A stretch of DNA of 64,000 bases from NCBI GenBank assembly GCA_037127315.1, contig JBBBDQ010001937.1, positions 343,501 to 407,500 of the forward strand, given 5' to 3'. Under the pieces are notes generated by a model. The model ran no database searches, was not told where the DNA came from, and was given only the letters and a program-made list of their open reading frames with translations. Position 1 is the first letter of the stretch. The number at the start of each line of letters is the position of its first letter. Positions 21,144-30,965 of the stretch are shown here, in pieces. The DNA is from Ascarosepion bandense. Lineage: Eukaryota > Mollusca > Cephalopoda > Sepiida > Sepiidae. A program made the position numbers and the translations under genes.

Positions 21144-22254
21144 GTTTATTTAGGCACCATTTTTTATTGATGCATCTTTCATAAAATAATATAGACAAGT
21201 TTTGTCGACTTATTTTATATAACATATATAGCTGAGAGAAGCGATTGGTTATCATAATGGCTTTCCATACTTAATACTTCTCGCTTCCACTCTCGCGTGG
21301 TCATGTGAGACATCTGAAGCTGAAGTGCGATTTTCGTTTCCAGATGGACGCACGTGTTCACCAATCTTCCATACAAACAAAATAGACGACTACTACTATC
21401 ATTGTCCCCCAACTACTCATTACCACCAACACAATTGTCATCTTTGATAATAGCTGACGTAAGCCGAAAGATCAGAAAAGATTAAATAAAAAACATGTAT
21501 CAATATTGTGATTTTCTTTCCGCTTTCAACGATAATGCTATTAACGATAATGCTATTAACGATAATGCCATTAAGCTTATCAGACGATATGAAAAAAATT
21601 CATATAATATGAGTCGACAAAACTTGAAACATGCATCAATAAAAAATGGTGCCTAAATACACACAATTTAAAATCACCACAGTCCTAACACATTTGCACA
21701 CTACCGATAGTGTGCAGAAGTATTAGGACAGGGTTGATTTTCCTAAAAACCTCACTGAAATTCAATTACAGGGTGAAATTCAAGTAAATTGCTAATAAAT
21801 ATTGATTATTTAAAACTAGGTGTAAAAGAAATGTATTAAAAAGAAGTTATATTTAATTTTTCCTATTTTCTATTAAAGAAGTTATTTTGAAACTACTCAT
21901 TATTCTATTATCTTTGGATATAACTGACACTTTTCTTATTCCCCCACTCTCGAATTGGTAAATCTAATGTTACTTTGCAAAACACACTTTGGGAACAAAC
22001 ACAAGCTGCTTGGCAAGAGATACCATAAGATACATTGAAGAACCATGTGATGTCAATGCCTGAAAGAATGAAGGCTATGATCAAGGCAAAAGGCTGTTAT
22101 ACTAAATATTCAAATTATTTTGTAACGAGTATTTTTCTTGTTAAAGCATTTGTTCAGTAAATAAAATTACTTTAATTAAATTACTTTTTCTGTTAATATG
22201 CCTCATAAAAGATTAAATAGTTCTTGTCCTAGTACTTCTGCACAGTACTATATA
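20508..22254. repeat. Large inverted repeat, arms about 0.7 kb
   Basis: The left arm (20508-21225) and right arm (about 21585-22254) are diverged inverted copies. Each holds a Tc1 derivative and then an inner segment TTTAGGCACCATTTTTTATT, GATGCAT and GTTTTGTCGAC. The spacer of about 360 bp contains three copies of ACGATAATGCTATTA (21532-21577) and a GCTGACGTAAGCCGAAAG motif at 21453-21470. Confidence 0.8.
21650..22254 (+). pseudogene. Tc1-like deletion derivative, copy c
   Basis: It is the inverted counterpart of copy b. The ends are AGTGTGCAGAAGTATTAGGA and its complement TCCTAGTACTTCTGCACAGT. Only the transposase C-terminus remains. Confidence 0.8.
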
Positions 22255-22261
22255 TATATAT

Positions 22262-22340
22262 ATAATCTATTTGTTTGAGCATTATTTTCAGTCGATAGTC
22301 GTGTTTTAGTTGATATTCTGTTTTTAATTATATATTTTCT
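22262..22340 (+). repeat. Dispersed motif, inverted relative to 19228
   Basis: ATTTGTTTGAGCATTATTTT and AGTCGATAGTCGTG match the complement of 19228-19298, so the Tc1 cluster is bracketed by inverted copies. Confidence 0.75.
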
Positions 22341-22342
22341 AA

Positions 22343-22872
22343 ACATATGCTGTTAAATATAAGAGACAGTGAATATCTATTATGTTTAATCATGAGCCGT
22401 TCTAAACGAGGTATTTTGGCTTTAATTTCAGTTGAAAATAAAGACAAACATTCTCCAACATTTGGATAATTTTTTATTAATTTGCTTCTAAGCTTTCGGC
22501 TCACATGAGCCCTATTCAGAGAAGTTATTTAGACTGTAATACAATAACATCCACCATCACCGACGATTTTATTTTGTGTTGACATAAAACTCCGCTTGCC
22601 AACAGCAATAGTTACCAAAAATAATAAACGCTGTTCTCAAATTTCCAATTGCGGTTTTATGACGTCACAGCGCGTGATAGCGCGAAATAACAACCAAAGC
22701 CATGTAGTCAAATGCAATATAATGTGTTATGTCCGGATGTAAGTGTGATTGTATTGAGTGTTGGTTGTATAGATTTGATGTACATGGCCTCCAATATCTG
22801 CAGGTTCCTCTTACTGTGTGTATGAGTAAGGTCCACCGTATAGTTGACCAAAATCTGTCTGATTTAATTATA
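22343..22872 (-). mobile_element. Full-length copy of the 15.7-kb foldback family (single arm)
   Basis: About 525 bp are shared with 43975-44497: GACAGTGAATATC, GAGCCGTTCTAAAC, TTCTAAGCTTTCGGCTCACA, TTATGACGTCACA, GATGGCCTCCAATATCTG and AAAATCTGTCTGAT. The minus-strand core has decayed here (CTGAATA for CTGAAGA) but the stem GGCTCA/TGAGCC is intact. No protein is encoded. Confidence 0.75.
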
Positions 22873-23066
22873 TATATATAATTAAATTTGTTCTTTATTT
22901 AAAATTGATTTATTTTATATTGTGACATAAAATTTTCTATGTTTTATGGATTTTACAGTCAATGTTGATTCATTTGTTTTGAGAAAATGATTTACATTTG
23001 TTTGTATATAACAATACATTTGTTTTTTAAAGTTAATATGCATGTGGCAACACAGAAAACTGTGTG

Positions 23067-23367
23067 TGTATTAGGATCAACATAAAAAGGGTCAAAGGTT
23101 ACCTCTCCCCTGAACCATTCAAGGGAGTCCATTCCCCAGCTAACAGGTGCATTCTGAGAGACAAGGGGAAGGGACTTCCGGTAGAGGCGAACAAACATGG
23201 CAGGCTGAAATTTGCCACACTCTCTATAAACATACGGTTGTTGAACATCCACAACTGTTCACTGTACTCATGTTTCCACAATAATAAATTCCTTAGTTAT
23301 TTCCAATACTCGGCGAGTGTGCCATTTTTGCATAACCATTTTATTTTGTCATGTTAAAAACATAACA
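23067..23367 (+). mobile_element. 5' LTR of mag-like Ty3/gypsy element
   Basis: It is about 300 bp and ends GTTAAAAACATAACA. By eye it has 22 substitutions and two small indels against the 3' LTR at 25328-25625, about 93% identity. TCTCTATAAACATAC is a candidate TATA region. Four of the differences are CpG in the 3' LTR and CpA in the 5' LTR, consistent with deamination of methylated C. Confidence 0.85.
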
Positions 23368-23371
23368 AAAC

Positions 23372-23389
23372 TGGCGACGAGGATGAGAT
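23372..23389 (+). promoter_or_regulatory. Primer binding site, tRNA-Ser type
   Basis: TGGCGACGAGGATGAGAT starts 5 bp after the LTR. It is complementary, with one mismatch, to the 3' end of metazoan tRNA-Ser(GCU) as I remember it. Mag-lineage elements prime with tRNA-Ser, which supports the clade. Confidence 0.7.
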
Positions 23390-23604
23390 TACACCACGTG
23401 GAGATATTCGCCTCGAGCATTGGAACGAAAAGAAACTAACAAGTAGAATTTGTTTCATTGAGTGGAGAATTTCAGAAATAGGACTTTAGAATTCGAATTT
23501 CGTGGACACACAAAATAATGTCAGGTACGTTGAAAACGTAACAGTTTTTTGAAAAAAGATCTCTTCTTTACGGAATTTTTTCCTTTCCCATTCAATGTAA
23601 AAAT

Positions 23605-24543
23605 ATGGATCCAAATATTATCCAACAGATTCTACAACAGCAATTAAGGTTGATGGAACTCTTTTCAGAAAGACTAGGAAATGTACCACAACACAATCCT
23701 CTATCAACGAAATTAATATCGCAACAAGCTCTCGAGAATTCCATCACAGAGTTCCACTACGATAAGGAGGCAAACACAACCTTCGCAACGTGGTTCGCTC
23801 ATTATGAGGATCTCTTTAAAGAAGATTTTGGAGAGCAAACAGATAGCTGGAAAGTGATGCTCCTTTTACGAAAAATCGGTCCGAGTGAGCCCCAAAAATA
23901 TATTAACTACATTTTACCGAAACAACCTCGGGATTGTAGTTTTTTGGAAACAGTTGAAACTTTAAACAAAATTTTTGGTGAACACACCTCATTGTTTAAT
24001 GCAAGATTCAACTGCCGCAATATCACAAAATGTGACACAGACGACTTTACGACTTACTCAGGATTCATCAACAAGCAATGTGAACGGTTCAAAATTTCCA
24101 CCATCACAGATGAACAATTTAAGTGTTTGATTTGCACATGTGGATTAAGGTCTGCGAGTGACAGGGATATGCTCACAAGAATTTTGTCAAAAATTGAACA
24201 AAATCCGGACATTACTCTGCAGCAAGTTACAGAAGAATGTCGACGGCTTGTGAATCTAAAACATGATTCAGATATGGTACAACAGTCGGTGCCTGCAACA
24301 ACATCCCCAGTCAACACTATTCAAAGACAACAGTCACCGGAAGCAACACCACAGAAACTTCTATCTGCTTGTTGGAATTGTGGTGGCTGGCATTTTGCTC
24401 GAAAATGCCCCTTCAAAACACACCGCTGCCGCGAATGCAACCGGCAGGGTCACAAAGATGGATTCTGCGCAACACCGTGGCGCAAAACAACGCACAAGCG
24501 ATCACAGAACAAAAACAGACATAAAACACAAACAGTCTGGTAG
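23605..24543 (+). CDS. gag: Gag protein of mag-like LTR element, intact 312 codons
   Basis: The frame begins Met-Asp-Pro-Asn-Ile-Ile-Gln, 238 bp after the 5' LTR. The first 230 residues resemble a capsid-type Gag: a glutamine-rich N-terminus and a Phe-Ala-Thr-Trp-Phe-Ala-His-Tyr-Glu-Asp segment at about residues 66-75. Two zinc knuckles follow at about 257-283. The first is Cys-x2-Cys-x3-His-x4-Cys, one residue shorter than usual, and the second is a canonical Cys-x2-Cys-x4-His-x4-Cys. The tail is basic and probably binds RNA. No stop interrupts the frame, although the downstream pol is deleted and decayed. The product would package element RNA. I cannot tell whether the frame survives by selection or by chance. 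Confidence 0.85.
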   Translation: MDPNIIQQILQQQLRLMELFSERLGNVPQHNPLSTKLISQQALENSITEFHYDKEANTTFATWFAHYEDLFKEDFGEQTDSWKVMLLLRKIGPSEPQKYINYILPKQPRDCSFLETVETLNKIFGEHTSLFNARFNCRNITKCDTDDFTTYSGFINKQCERFKISTITDEQFKCLICTCGLRSASDRDMLTRILSKIEQNPDITLQQVTEECRRLVNLKHDSDMVQQSVPATTSPVNTIQRQQSPEATPQKLLSACWNCGGWHFARKCPFKTHRCRECNRQGHKDGFCATPWRKTTHKRSQNKNRHKTQTVW

Positions 24544-25310
24544 CAACGTTCCTTCCCAACTCCAAGTCAAACCACAAATATGTGTCGGTGGAACTGAACA
24601 ACCATCCGGTTCGGTTACAAATCGACACAGCATCGAACATAACACTTATTTCCCAGAAACTGTGGAAAAGGATAGACAGACCTCCACTTACATCTACAAA
24701 ACATGTAGCACGGAGTGCTTCTGGCGATTGTGTCCATATTACAGGCTAACTGCCAGCAACAATCAAGATTGAAGGAGAAGGCAGCATCTGGGATCATATA
24801 CATTTCGAACTCCCAGCACAACCTTTTGGGACTTGATTTTATTGAGCCATTGGGTTTTCTCGACATCCCACTCAATTTGGTTGGCAAAGCAGCATTAAAG
24901 GAAACAACAAAAACAGAGTATGTGCCAGAATTCAGATCGACCACTATCTGTAGGTACACCAGTGTTTGTGAGGAACTACAGGCCTGGGCAACCAAAATGG
25001 ACACCAGGTACCATCCATAAGAAGAAAGGACGATTTGTCTATAGTGTACAAGTTGGAGATCAACTCTGGACATGACACAAAAACCAACTGCGTCCTAGGT
25101 ACACCAACAACACAAAGATAAACAACACGTCGAACATTCCACTGGACTTACTAGTGGACACATTTGAACTACCGGCTATATCACCTGCCGAATAGACAAA
25201 TATAAACGTGAGCATTGCAGAATCTAGAAAGAACCGGCCAAAGCAAAATAGAACTAAAGTGAAGCACATACAAATTAACCCCAAGTGTGCTCGTCACAGC
25301 TAATTGCCTT
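24544..25310 (+). pseudogene. pol: pol remnant: protease start and C-terminal tail only
   Basis: At about 24615 one frame gives an aspartic-protease-like start (Gln-Ile-Asp-Thr-Ala-Ser, with Ala where Gly is usual). A second frame gives Asn-Leu-Leu-Gly-Leu-Asp at about 24820. By about 24985 the frame is the C-terminal tail of a pol protein (Gly-Thr-Ile, Val-Gly-Asp-Gln-Leu-Trp, Asn-Gln-Leu-Arg-Pro-Arg). The RT, RNase H and integrase core are absent, so several kilobases have been deleted. Stops and shifts show the rest is non-functional. Confidence 0.75.
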
Positions 25311-25327
25311 CTTAAAAAAAAAGGAGG
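25310..25327 (+). promoter_or_regulatory. Polypurine tract
   Basis: An uninterrupted A run ending in GGAGG lies directly before the 3' LTR, the usual position for plus-strand priming. Confidence 0.6.
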
Positions 25328-25625
25328 TCTTAGGATCAACATAAAAAAGGGACAAAAGTTACCTCCCCTGGACCATTCAAGGGAGTCCGTTCCCCAACTA
25401 ACAGGTGCGTGCTGGAAGACAAGGGGAAGAGACTTCCGGTAGAGGCGAGCAAACATGGCAGGCTGAGATTTGCCACACTCTCTATAAACACATGGTTGTT
25501 CAACATCCACAACTGTTCGCGGTACTCATGTTTCCACAATAATGAATTCCCTAGTTATTTCCAATACTCGGCGAGTGTGTCATTTTTCCATAACCGTTTT
25601 ATTTTGTCATGTTAAAAACATAACA
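25328..25625 (+). mobile_element. 3' LTR of mag-like element
   Basis: It matches 23067-23367 and ends in the same ACATAACA. GTGT follows it, and GTGTG precedes the 5' LTR, so a short target duplication is possible. Confidence 0.85.
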
Positions 25626-25629
25626 GTGT

Positions 25630-26830
25630 TTTATTTAACTAATCAGAATTAAGTTTAACTTTTGAATTTGAAAATATAGGTTATGTGTTTGGGGAATAAT
25701 GATTTTCTTCTGAACGAGAAAGTGTCAGTTTATTGAGCCACAATCTAGACATTTTTGTGATGTAATATATCCATTTTTGTTACAAGATTATTATCATAGC
25801 TTTTTCTGTAACGTAGCTTTTTAAAAAAAAACAAGAAAGAAAGAATTCATTTTGTATTTTTGATCTGACTTAAAGGGACTTTTGCGTATGGCTATACTAT
25901 TTTTATTTCGGTTCAGTGTACATTTTTTTCAATTATTCATAAACTCTTAATTTGCAAAAATTTTAATATCTATTTAATTAATATTATATTATAATACAAA
26001 ATAAATTATTGGAAATATGTAACTTAATGAATATTTGTTTATGAAGAAATTTAACCATGTTTTTTGGTGAATATTTTACAATGTTTACATATGACATTTA
26101 TTTCATCACGTTTATTTTATAGATTTTTATTCCTTAGGACATCTAAATAATATATAGGTTTTAATATAGACACAAGAGGGATGGGTCATTTTAGGACTTA
26201 TACGTTCTAGCTTTTTTAAAACTTTTACATTTTATTGTGGAAGTTTTAGTTGGTTGTTTCTTTTAGATTCCAGAAATATTTCGATAAGGATGTTCTATTT
26301 TCTAATATCATTAAAAGAAAAAGTGTGTTGATAAAATCTTTTTTCAGCGAATTCTTAGTACTGCCAACATAAATCTTTATATTACGAAAGTTTTCCGTAA
26401 GAAGAAATAGTACATTGATAAACTATAGATTCTTTTAGGCACCTGTCTTACAAAGAAAACTTTATAGGGTTTCTACAACTATATTAATTACTCTTCAAAT
26501 GATTGATTTCAGTTTTTGAATGATTCATATTGTCAGTCATTTTAAATTTTTATTTAAATATTGTTATTATGATGTTTTATAAATTTTCCAGATTATCCGT
26601 ACAATTACAACTTAATTTTAGAATATTTTTATTCAAAATCCTGCTTAATGAATTATTATTTAGAATATGTTTCTTAATCAAAGCCAGAAATTGATTGTCT
26701 AATTTAATGCCAACCCTTTCGTTGAAAGGGAGTGTATACACAATCATCTTTCTATTTTTATAGTTTCTTTCTCTTTTACCAATTTAATACTTGGATTCTA
26801 ATATCCACTATTTCTATGGTACTATTATCA
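25630..26830. other. AT-rich stretch, nothing recognised
   Basis: No open frame of interest and no repeat match within the window. Confidence 0.6.
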
Positions 26831-26832
26831 AA

Positions 26833-27015
26833 ATTCAGTCAGTTAAGTGCCATTCGTGATACACGCTTAAGCAATCATGTCTCTGAAGAAACATGACTGA
26901 GTGATAAGAAGACTATCCCGCAGTAGGTTGCCATTACTTTCTGCGGTAGACTGGTTGCCAATCAAGGATATATAACCCAATCTGTCCTGTTATTTGACTC
27001 ATAGCTAGAGGGAAA
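26833..27015 (-). mobile_element. SINE-B, 3' half
   Basis: It shows CAGTCAGTTAAGTGCCAT, GACATGATTG-like and CCCGCAGTAGGTTGCCATTA blocks, the reverse complement of the family 3' region. The tRNA-like head is missing. Confidence 0.8.
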
Positions 27016-27065
27016 CGTAAATATCTAACTATCGAATGTACTTCCATTATAAACCGTAACTAATA

Positions 27066-27128
<63 letters not shown>

Positions 27129-27147
27129 AAAAGTGTATGTACATAAT

Positions 27148-27188
<41 letters not shown>

Positions 27189-27354
27189 ATATATATATAT
27201 ATGCAATTTGTTATATATATTATTTATATATTATATATGCGCTGTACTTATTTGAAAGAGCTCAATATCAGTGATAAGGCTGACATATTCATAGAGTTAG
27301 GTGTGAATTTATAATCCTGGGTTTCAAGCTCTTGCGATCGTCAATCAGGAGCGT

Positions 27355-27429
<75 letters not shown>

Positions 27430-27494
27430 ATATACCATATAATATAAGTTATGATTAATAATAAATATTTTCGAAATTCTCTCTCCCTCTCTCT

Positions 27495-27545
<51 letters not shown>
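27066..27545. repeat. Cluster of (TA)n and (TG)n microsatellites
   Basis: Arrays lie at 27068-27130, 27150-27200, 27358-27427 and 27497-27542. Tyr/Ile-rich frames here are artefacts. Confidence 0.95.
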
Positions 27546-27665
27546 GAAAATTAGATATTCAACCTTTCTGTATCTTTTGGGTATTTATAGTAACTGATTT
27601 TCCATTTTTCAAACGTACAAACAGGGATTTTTTACGAATTCACGACTGGAATTTTTAAAGAACCG
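27546..27665 (+). repeat. Dispersed repeat, pair with 29128-29275
   Basis: Both copies share TTTGAAAAT, TAGTAACTGATTTT-like and TTTTTTACGAA blocks and both follow a (TA)n array. Confidence 0.65.
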
Positions 27666-27799
27666 CAAATTTTAAATTTACCTATATATATATATATATA
27701 TTCGTTTTTTTTGCTTTCGGGTATTCGTTGGCACTTGATCACGGTCAAAGGTCTCAACAGGTAATGGAAAGAACATTATAATCAATTTGAAAACTTTGA

Positions 27800-28114
27800 A
27801 TAAAAAATGTTGACATTATAAATTTTATGCATAATCTCAACATCACGCGGAGTGAAAAGCTTGAAATGGAAACAAAATTAATTTTTATAGAGAAAATAAT
27901 TTCGGTAAACATTTGTATCGAAGATTTTATCAATAAACGCAAACATACCTGTCATGTTGCTGGAGTAATTCTTTCTAATTACAAAGAGATAAAGATCAAA
28001 TTGCAAAGAACCTTTAAGCTGGGAAATCAGAAACGGACTTTTAATGCTATCTTCGATTCCATAAGCCGATGTCTTGAATCAGATTGCAACATTAACTTTC
28101 AAGATGGTGAGTAG
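27800..28114 (+). CDS. Unrecognised ORF, possible exon
   Basis: A 95-codon frame from ATG at 27827 (open from 27800) has ordinary composition: lysine- and isoleucine-rich with spaced cysteines. It contains no simple repeat. It ends just after CAAGATG|GTGAGTAG, which fits a splice donor. No acceptor with a pyrimidine tract is obvious upstream. It could be an exon of an unseen gene or a chance frame. I recognise no domain. Confidence 0.25.
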   Translation: MKNVDIINFMHNLNITRSEKLEMETKLIFIEKIISVNICIEDFINKRKHTCHVAGVILSNYKEIKIKLQRTFKLGNQKRTFNAIFDSISRCLESDCNINFQDGE

Positions 28115-28201
28115 AATTTTTTTAAACAAAATTGAATTCTTCTTATGAAATAAGTAAATAATGTATAATAAAAGACGAAACTCCCTCACCAAAATACCAA
28201 A

Positions 28202-28202
<1 letters not shown>

Positions 28203-28243
<41 letters not shown>

Positions 28244-28262
28244 GTATATATATATATATAAA
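28203..28262. repeat. (CA)n-(TA)n microsatellite
   Basis: (CA)n at 28203-28240 is followed by a TA-rich tract to 28260. Confidence 0.95.
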
Positions 28263-28317
28263 GAGAGAGTTATGCATAATCTATCTTCCATATCTATAAG
28301 TCTATATATATATATAT

Positions 28318-28720
28318 GTTTAGTTTATCGAGGTAGCAAATACTTTTCTAAACATATGCTAAATATAAGAAACAATGAATGTCTATTATGTTTAATCATG
28401 AGCCGTTCTAAACGTCGTATTTTGGATTTAATTTCATTTGACAATAAAGACAAAAATTCTCCAACATTTGGATATTTTTTAATTAATTTCTATCTCTGAT
28501 GCTAATAAAAAAAAAAGTACATATATTGGTTTTACTACAACCACGCTCTCCCGTAGATTTACATGTCATCTTTCTGATCAGAGTACAATTAAACAACATT
28601 TCTCTGAAAAACATAAACATGTAGGTAATATCAGCCAGATTTTGGTCAACAATACGGTGATCCTTACTCATACACACAGTAAGAGGACCCTGCAGATAAG
28701 AGGAACACAGTAAGAGGAAT
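28318..28720. mobile_element. Fragments of the foldback family, rearranged
   Basis: 28318-28490 holds the terminal arm (GTTTATCGAGGTAGCAAAT, GAGCCGTTCTAAACGTCG). 28620-28700 holds the opposite end in reverse orientation (CAGATTTTGGTCAAC, CATACACACAGTAAGAGGA). The middle is lost. Confidence 0.7.
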
Positions 28721-28730
28721 CTGGCCCCTG

Positions 28731-28995
28731 CTTTCCCTGCCGATCCGCTTAGGTGAAACCTGGGTAGGTCTGTCTGACTCACTAGGTATACTTTACTTAT
28801 TCCGCTCTACCTTAGTATTGAACGCTTTTTTGTTAGTTGATTGCTCGTGTCGGGGTTTTTTTTCTTTGGGAGCTACGTGCTGACTCGGTCTGAGCTCTTT
28901 TGACTGATGTTCATGTACTTAGCTCTTTCTTTTTTAAAACCATTTTTTCCCTTCTTCGTAAATTCGTGGAAGGTTTTTTGACACGAGTATAGTTA
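28731..28995 (+). mobile_element. Ribozyme-like repeat family II, copy 1
   Basis: After the motif at 28737-28770 the copy continues with GCTCTACCTTAGTATTGA, TTTTGACTGATGTTCA and a GACACGAGTATAG end. Homologous copies lie at 35425-35775, 53112-53432 and 54911-55165, all on the plus strand. No protein is conserved. Confidence 0.75.
28737..28770 (+). ncRNA. Hammerhead-like motif with helix III and GUC
   Basis: CTGCCGA (one change from CTGANGA) is followed by helix II CC/GG with loop GCTTA, GAA, helix III ACCT/AGGT with loop GGGT (28758-28769), and C at 28770, giving a GUC cleavage triplet. Helix I is not resolved. Confidence 0.5.
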
Positions 28996-29004
28996 TTATC
29001 TCTT

Positions 29005-29126
<122 letters not shown>

Positions 29127-29127
29127 T

Positions 29128-29275
29128 CATTTGAAAATGAGTTATTTTTGCAAGCTAGGTTAGGTTTTAACATTTCGGTATATTTAGGCGATTTACAATA
29201 ACTGATTTTTTCCTTATTCAAACGCACGATCGTGATAATCTTTTTTTACGAACGCGGGACTGGATTATTGATGGC
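29128..29275 (+). repeat. Dispersed repeat, second copy of 27546-27665
   Basis: It shares TTTGAAAATGAG, GTATATTTAGGCGATTTACA, ATAACTGATTTTT and TTTTTTACGAACGCG with the earlier copy. Confidence 0.65.
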
Positions 29276-29284
29276 AACATGGAT

Positions 29285-30290
29285 TATTTAGTATTAGTAG
29301 ATTGGTTCCTATTAGCATATTAGTTGCTATTATTTGATTAGTTTCTATTAATAGATTTCTTCCAATTAGTAGATAAGATGATTGGTATCTATTGGTAGAT
29401 TAGTTCTTCTTATTAGTTTCTATTAATAGATTGGAATTTTATGGTGCCATTTGATACTGAGTAGGGCACGGAAACACCTCATATGGAAGGCATTCAGTTG
29501 TTTCGCATGCCTGCTATAGACTGTCCATGTTTTACAAGCATAGAGCAGTGATGTAAGGACTACAACTCCATACACTTGGAGCTTTGTGTCTATACTCAAT
29601 CCAAGACGCTGCCAAACTCTCTCTTTGTTTTCCATATGCTGCGCTCGCTATTTGCTATCTTGTGGGTAACCTCTTCATCGATGTTTGTGCGGCGTGATAG
29701 TGTGCTGCTAAGATACACAAACTTATGTAGCTGTCAACCTCTGTCCATGCTTCTGCGTTCTCGACTTCGGTGGACTTCTCATACACACCGCATGGAGGTT
29801 AGCCAACTACCGAAGAGGCTCTTCTATGGTAAAATCTCCACAGGGAAACGTTCGCTTGGCCCGCCCCCCAAAGTTGAGGTACAAAGACAGCTTAAAGGAG
29901 ACCCTCAAGTGCTGTGATATCCCATACTCACCCTGAGAATCGACTGCTAAAGATAAAGCGGCGACGTTTAAATCTGGAGTCGTAAAATTTGAAGAGGGTC
30001 GGATCAGGGCCCTTAATGAGAGACTTCAGAAAAGGAAGGATCACAAAAGCTCCATCCACCAGCTTGTGTCTGCTCCTTGCATCCCCTGTCCATGCTGCAA
30101 CAGGCGCTTCCGTGCGAAGGTTTGGCTTCTCAGCTACCTCCGCACTTATCCAAATTCTTAAGGACCAGGAGTCATGGTCTTCTTCGCCTGCGAAGAACGA
30201 ACATCGTTAGCAGATTAGTTACTATTTGTAGATTTATTTTTATTAGTACGTTACTTTCTTTTAGTAGATTAGTTACTATTAGTAACAAAA
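29285..30290. repeat. TTAGT/AGATT minisatellite split by a LINE
   Basis: 29285-29435 and 30208-30290 are the same imperfect low-complexity repeat (TATTAGTAGATTRGTT type). The LINE fragment lies exactly between them. Confidence 0.75.
29436..30207. pseudogene. LINE C-terminus with 5' inversion (twin-primed)
   Basis: The minus strand (about 29750-29436) encodes Tyr-Leu-Ser-Ser-Thr-Leu-Ser, Arg-Val-Trp-Gln-Arg-Leu-Gly-Leu and Leu-Leu-Tyr-Ala-Cys-Lys-Thr-Trp-Thr, the region after the RT domain. The plus strand (about 29757-30207) encodes the following part: Leu-Arg-Trp-x-x-His, Arg-Leu-Phe-Tyr-Gly, and a C-terminal Cys-Pro-Cys-Cys-Asn-Arg-Arg-Phe segment that has lost its His. The two halves meet at about 29750. 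This is the layout left by twin priming during LINE insertion. Stops and shifts make it inactive. Confidence 0.8.
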
Positions 30291-30291
30291 A

Positions 30292-30965
30292 ATGCCAAAA
30301 AGAGAAAAAAATATGTAAACAAAGAGAATACAGAAAATATCAGTCGGGCAAAAATAATGAACGAAAAGAAAATAGAAAGAGAGAGGTAGGAAGAAAAGGA
30401 AAGAGAAACGTTAAGGGAAGAAGAAGAAGAAGTAGAAGAAGAAGAAGAAAGAGAGGAAAGAAATAATGAATGAAAAGAAAAGAAAAATAGAGAGTTAGAA
30501 AGAAAAGGAATAAAAAAAGTAAAGTTAAGCAAGAAGAAGAAGAAGAAGAAGAAGAAGAAGAAGAATATGAAAGAGAGGCAAGAATAATAAATGAAAAGAA
30601 AATAGAAAGAGAGATGTAGGAAGAAAATGAATAAGAAAAGTAAAGTGAAGAAGAAGAAGAAGAAGAAAGAGAGGAAAGAAGAAATGAATGAAAAGAAAAT
30701 AAAAAGAGAGAGGTAGAAAAAAGGAATAAGAAAAGTAAAGTGAAGAAGAAGAAGAAGAAAAAGAAGAAAGAGCGGAAAGAAATAATCAATGAAAAGAAAA
30801 TAGAAAGAGAGAGGTAGAAAAAAGAAATAAGCAAAGAAAAGTGAAGAAGAAGAAGAAGAAGAAGAAGAAGAACAAGAACAAGAACAAGAACAAGAAGAAC
30901 AAGAAGAACAAGAAGAAGAAGAAAGAAACAATGTGGGAAAGAAAGAGAAAAGAGGAATTTAGAAT
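30292..30965 (+). repeat. Polypurine block with higher-order (GAA)n units
   Basis: The plus strand is almost only A and G for about 670 bp. Four to five imperfect units of about 85-115 bp alternate (GAA)n with AAATAATGAATGAAAAGAAA and GAGAGAGGTAG blocks. Long Ser/Phe/Leu frames on the minus strand are translation of this tract. Confidence 0.9.

Noticed and set aside
23067..25625. Directional A-to-G differences between LTRs as a sign of RNA editing
   Set aside because: By eye there are nine A-to-G against four G-to-A, which is too small a bias, and four of the nine are explained by CpG decay in the 5' LTR.
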